Both the position numbers and the translations under genes were made by a program. Shown here one piece after another: positions 15,201 through 16,490 of a DNA stretch of 16,490 nucleotides (the stretch's first letter is position 1; every line of letters begins with the position of its first letter). A model generated the notes under the pieces. The model was not told where the DNA came from. It saw only the letters and a program-made list of their open reading frames with translations, and searched no databases. Source of the stretch: Cyclostephanos tholiformis. Taxonomy: Eukaryota; Bacillariophyta; Thalassiosirophyceae; Thalassiosirales; Thalassiosiraceae. The stretch spans positions 1-16,490 of the forward strand of contig JALLPB010000921.1 of the NCBI GenBank assembly GCA_036939975.1, in the 5' to 3' direction.

Positions 15201-16490
15201 TTGCAACGGGTGGAGCCTTAAAGCCGTCGAAATGTTTCTATCACATGATATCTTTCCGATGGAACCAGGATGGGTGTTGGAAATACGATTCCACAGAAAA
15301 CAGAGGCGATCTTGGTATAGTCGTCCCGTTAGCAAATGGATTACATGCAGCGATCGATCACCTACCGGTATCCACCCCTACTAAGACACTCGGCCAAATG
15401 ACGTGCCCGACTGGGAGTAGCATCGGAGCCATTCAACAGATGAAGAAGAAGGCACAAGCTTGGATCGATAAAGCCAGAGGAGGGAACCTGAATAAAAGAA
15501 ACGTATGGTTTCTCCTGGACAAGCAATTCTGGCCGGGCGTTTCCTTTGGCATTAGTAGCATTACGTCAGGATTTCAAGAACTGGACGAGTGTATGATGAG
15601 ACAGTACTACGACCTCTTGCCAATCAGCGGGATCAGGAGGTCTGTGCGCAAGGAGCTCAGACAGTTGGACCGGGGTTTTTACGGATGCGGCTTCCCACAC
15701 CCAGGGGTTGAATGCATGGTGGGGCAGATCAGTAAATTACTCACTAACTATGGCTGCTCTTCCGGGCTGGGACAGCATCTACAAACATCGATGGAGCTGC
15801 TAGTGATAGAAGCAGGAGTGTCATCCCAGATTCTCTCCATGGAGTATGAAAGATATGGCGCTTGGGTCTCGTCGTGCTGGTTGAAATCAGTTTGGGAGAA
15901 GATTTGCATGTTCAATTTACAGGTAGAAATTAAGGAACTTCCTCTTCAACCAACAAGAGCCAACGATAAATGGTTAATGCTATGCCTAGAGGAGGCGGGT
16001 TATTCGAAAGATGAACTGATCCGCTTGAACCGAGTGCGGTGCCACCAACAAGTCATGTTCCTTTCGGATATTTTTGGACCAAATGGGCGCTCAATCGACA
16101 GAAGATACATGGTGAGAAGACCTGAAGGCGATAATTGGTCAACGCTGATTTTTCCAAAGGAGAAACCGGCTCCTCGAGACTTCATCTTGTGGAGAAGTGC
16201 GCTGGACGACCTAGCCCCAAGAGGATTGCCAAGAAATCGGTTGGGGGTGTGTGTACGCACAAGTCACAAAATTTACCCATCAGGATCACAACACACGGAG
16301 GCAATTGCCGAGAGCCAACCGGACTTCTGGCGTACTTTAGAAAAGTGGGGACGGACATGGATGTGGAATGACCTGAAATGGGAGGGTGACGACACCTGGC
16401 TAGTCGAGGCAATTCAGAAAGGTACCTGCGTCGCTGTCACAGATGGATCCTACATGCCCAATTTGTACCCGGAAATGCACTCAGCGGCTT
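12287..16490 (+). CDS. ORF2: APE endonuclease - reverse transcriptase - RNase H, 3'-truncated by window
   Basis: The frame is open from 12008 and has its first ATG at 12287; 1,401 full codons to the edge, no stop. Endonuclease: YENINGL (12569-), Glu of YCEHK (12674-12676), LDANEH with Asp 13118-13120 and Asn 13124-13126, and GDHR with Asp/His 13328-13333, which fits the exonuclease-endonuclease-phosphatase active site of APE-type LINEs and nicks target DNA. A Lys/Arg-rich linker follows (13380-13980). Reverse transcriptase: LITKLRSILLMEADFN upstream, motif A VDADNCYDRI (Asp 14762-14764), motif B QGLCQGNGAAPA (14945-14980), motif C FVDD (15092-15103) with a Phe in place of the usual first residue, then NWGRLL and LKPSKC. 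RNase H: VAVTDGSY, first catalytic Asp at 16442-16444, with the rest beyond the window. All visible catalytic residues are present, so this copy may be competent for target-primed reverse transcription. Confidence 0.92.
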   Translation, partial: MNVTSHFSVLEALSARASRFSGPKRGGLGISRPVSLIDETGTLDVTLLDGIDNNETVTLQQELRELNSILVPDEVLQVHGFAPARKAEGTIRLIYENINGLDTRMKGNEKLEKMRALHDDLEVDIAAYCEHKINYQNKNNNNGFNQLFRGGEADIRSIVSHNVHENVGKIQQGGTSLILFGHLTQHFDCNESGKDPSGLGRWSVMTLQGDGRRTRIVCGYNPCGNNKLNSGTSYQQQKRYFVTVKKDLTCPRKKFHDDLISQLKKWRDEGDRLVVCLDANEHIYRKSIGKSLTNLEGLNMSEVVGEFTGKSLGPTFFRGGKPIDAVWATQDIVVTHACVMPAGFGNGDHRMFVIDFQEESLIGIEPFKVQRFAARRLNTKVSSGASKKYVERFENSINKHRLLERLATLKDKHKSRRKLQEALNKLDRQTRELMANAEKKCRRIKSGRIPFSPEAATWIRRTQVYRSLLRYHEGKIRNRGNLKRTARRCGILNCFQLTSDDIVLRLKICLKQCDHFRRNGKEYRRKHLANCLDRAKEKEDSKKEQEILAIINRERDRAFWRRLNYVMGKSRSGSVRKVLIEDEENGTVTEHVTQETVQQAIFDNIHRKRFFLAEAAPACNGRLRGLFGYNATTITAQRILEGRYIYPEGFDQATKEICEECARIRLIVPKNSLNLDITRQDWEKQWRGKREETSSSESGLHFGHYIAGCDSEVISHLHALKATLVINRGIVLDRWARGLSVMLEKIYGCALITKLRSILLMEADFNSTNKIIYGQRMLQVVRRHKLMPEEIYSEKNRLADDGTLVKVLFYDIVRQTRLPAGIGAVDADNCYDRIAHPIASMAFQSLGTHKEACRSFFGTIQDMKFFLRTGFGDSKDFASAAGDVKTQGLCQGNGAAPAGWTVDSIMMINAHKRKGHGIHLRTPITSQTTHLAGTLFVDDTDVEHLDMRKTETIEEAHTALQESITNWGRLLIATGGALKPSKCFYHMISFRWNQDGCWKYDSTENRGDLGIVVPLANGLHAAIDHLPVSTPTKTLGQMTCPTGSSIGAIQQMKKKAQAWIDKARGGNLNKRNVWFLLDKQFWPGVSFGISSITSGFQELDECMMRQYYDLLPISGIRRSVRKELRQLDRGFYGCGFPHPGVECMVGQISKLLTNYGCSSGLGQHLQTSMELLVIEAGVSSQILSMEYERYGAWVSSCWLKSVWEKICMFNLQVEIKELPLQPTRANDKWLMLCLEEAGYSKDELIRLNRVRCHQQVMFLSDIFGPNGRSIDRRYMVRRPEGDNWSTLIFPKEKPAPRDFILWRSALDDLAPRGLPRNRLGVCVRTSHKIYPSGSQHTEAIAESQPDFWRTLEKWGRTWMWNDLKWEGDDTWLVEAIQKGTCVAVTDGSYMPNLYPEMHSAA

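Larger units (their letters stand above)
9207..16490 (+). mobile_element. Non-LTR (LINE-type, APE endonuclease) retrotransposon, apparently intact, 3' end outside window
   Basis: Two long plus-strand frames follow each other: ORF1 (gag-like) and ORF2 with endonuclease, reverse transcriptase and the start of RNase H. The order EN-RT-RNase H in one ORF, with no protease, integrase or LTR, defines a LINE-type element of an RNase-H-bearing group. ORF2 has no stop codon over at least 4.48 kb and ORF1 none over 2.85 kb, so the copy looks young. The 5' end is taken at the ORF1 ATG only as a minimum; the real start lies somewhere between 8715 and 9206. The 3' UTR, tail and target-site duplication are past the right edge. 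Confidence 0.92.

Noticed and set aside
9207..16490. LTR retrotransposon interpretation for the right-hand element
   Set aside because: No LTR, protease or integrase motifs; an APE-type endonuclease precedes RT and RNase H, which defines a non-LTR element.
1..16490. tRNA or rRNA genes
   Set aside because: No cloverleaf-like sequence with A/B box pattern and no rRNA-like conserved segment was noticed on either strand by eye; a dedicated scan was not possible.

Overview
The window looks like nuclear DNA of a diatom, or a closely related stramenopile with a secondary red plastid. The evidence is: (i) two predicted plastid-targeted proteins with ASAF/ASSFAP-type signal-peptide cleavage motifs; (ii) a DUF1499-type protein with a tripartite thylakoid-lumen presequence and two ~108-bp GT-AG introns; (iii) a single-repeat Myb/SANT domain with an xxxQVRTH helix of the kind common in diatoms; and (iv) retroelement relics whose Gag and protease motifs resemble those I remember from diatom genomes. 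No database search was possible, so family names rest on motif reading.

Layout. 1-~970 (minus): decayed gag-protease part of an LTR retrotransposon running off the left edge. It carries nonsense codons, frameshifts and a probable internal gag deletion. ~973-1202 and 2057-2653 (minus): further broken coding-like fragments I cannot assign, separated by a ~60-bp minisatellite (about 1753-2010). 2654-3459: non-coding upstream region of the first healthy gene.

3460-8714 is a compact island of four host genes. It holds a 716-aa membrane protein with a C-terminal Myb/SANT domain and a tail with candidate PP1-docking motifs (+). Tail to tail with it is a three-exon DUF1499-like gene, complement(join(5759..5855,5965..6112,6220..6844)), rebuilt here by splice-site and protein reading. 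A 242-bp divergent promoter region with a TCGGA tandem repeat leads to a 216-aa conserved-looking unknown protein (+). A small plastid-targeted coiled-coil protein (-) follows.

9207-16490 (+) is most of a non-LTR (LINE-type) retrotransposon with long undamaged ORFs. ORF1 (949 aa as an open frame) overlaps a second, protein-like frame at its 5' end. ORF2 is open from 12008 to the right edge without a stop (more than 1,490 codons). It carries an APE-type endonuclease, a reverse transcriptase with motifs A/B/C, and the start of an RNase H domain cut by the window end. ORF2 lies in the -1 frame relative to ORF1 and its open frame begins inside ORF1, so how ORF2 is translated is an open question. 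The intact ORFs contrast with the decayed LTR element on the left, suggesting a much more recent insertion.
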